Positions 63,735-64,000 of a stretch of 64,000 nt of DNA are shown piece by piece. The position numbers and the translations under genes were made by a program. How positions within the stretch are numbered: position 1 is the first letter of the stretch; every line of letters begins with the position of its first letter. Origin of the DNA: Halobacteriovoraceae bacterium (lineage in GTDB: Bacteria; Bdellovibrionota; Bacteriovoracia; Bacteriovoracales; Bacteriovoracaceae); NCBI GenBank assembly GCA_020635115.1, contig JACKAK010000002.1, positions 310,001-374,000 of the forward strand. Direction: 5' to 3'. The notes under the pieces are model-generated. The model did no database searches. It was given only the letters and a program-made list of their open reading frames with translations, and had not been told where the DNA came from.

Positions 63735-64000
63735 ATGAGTAATCGAATATTGATTGTTGATGACGATATTGATTTTTCTACGTTGCTAGAAAGACAACTT
63801 ATAAAAGGAAATTTTGAAGTTGATCATTGCACAAGCACTCAACAGGCCATTAATAGTTTAGAAATTAAAGAATATGGTTGTATATTATTGGATATTTTTT
63901 TAGGCTCAGATAAAACATCTGTGGATCTAATAAAATATATAAAATCTAGAGACTTGAATTACAAAACTCCCATTGTTGTAATGAGTGCGAATATAGATAA
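63735..64000 (+). CDS. response regulator receiver domain (partial, runs off right edge)
   Basis: The first 88 codons of a receiver domain: ILIVDDDIDF with the acidic pocket (D9-D11), YGCILLDIFLG with phospho-acceptor D53, and PIVVMSAN carrying the Ser/Thr position. The conserved Lys and any output domain lie beyond the window, so the type is unknown. It begins 24 bp after the FliF/FliG-like gene in the same direction and probably belongs to the same operon. Confidence 0.93.
   Translation, partial: MSNRILIVDDDIDFSTLLERQLIKGNFEVDHCTSTQQAINSLEIKEYGCILLDIFLGSDKTSVDLIKYIKSRDLNYKTPIVVMSANID

Overview
The window is AT-rich DNA from a flagellated, diderm (Gram-negative) bacterium. It carries LpxC, a BamD-like lipoprotein, P- and L-ring flagellar proteins, many lipobox signal peptides and an unusually large number of secreted hypothetical proteins. 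The gene content (complete flgFGAHIJMNKL operon followed by csrA and fliW, giant surface lipoproteins, many TPR proteins) and the base composition suggest a Bdellovibrionota member, probably near Bacteriovorax/Halobacteriovorax. That placement is inference from gene style; no 16S rRNA gene is present.

Layout. 1-5.1 kb: exported hypothetical proteins. At the left edge is a truncated gene with a HExxH...SPWR...RP...GxxH signature that matches the aKG-HExxH peptide beta-hydroxylase family. 5.4-6.9 kb: a small DUF2892 membrane protein, a broken DUF4160-like gene, and a BrnT/BrnA-like toxin-antitoxin pair lying between tRNA-Asn and a decayed duplicate of the tRNA 3' end (a possible old integration site). 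7.6-11.5 kb: a three-gene arginine succinyltransferase (AST) type operon. 11.6-16.9 kb: TPR/SH3, cyclic-nucleotide-binding, AI-2E-type transporter, BamD, TPR and histidine kinase genes. 16.9-26.3 kb (minus strand): fliW, csrA and the hook/rod/ring flagellar operon. 26.5-31.5 kb: xseB, a patatin-like lipoprotein without the usual nucleophile, a class A penicillin-binding protein and a TonB-domain protein. 31.7-35.0 kb: two tandem paralogous secreted proteins.

35.5-38.1 kb: folD-gcvT-gcvH. 38.2-40.4 kb: ruvC-ruvA-ruvB. 40.4-45.0 kb: a PilZ protein, a hotdog thioesterase, lpxC, proS and an rlmB-like methyltransferase. 45.1-50.7 kb: tRNA-Thr(TGT), Tyr, Gly, three glycosyltransferase genes, an inverted tRNA-Thr(GGT), tuf and tRNA-Trp. 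This is recognisably the widespread tRNA-tuf cluster, but split open. 51.5-60.8 kb: two giant lipoproteins built of Ig-like or FN3-like repeats and ending in regions resembling the sulfatase-modifying-factor (FGE) fold. 61.2-64 kb: a PEGA/TPR protein, a remarkable FliF-like plus FliG-like single-chain membrane protein, and the start of a response regulator.

The best candidates for undescribed biology are the FliF/FliG-like chimera (61764-63710) with its PEGA and receiver partners, the HExxH enzyme at the left edge, and the paired giant lipoproteins with FGE-like caps.
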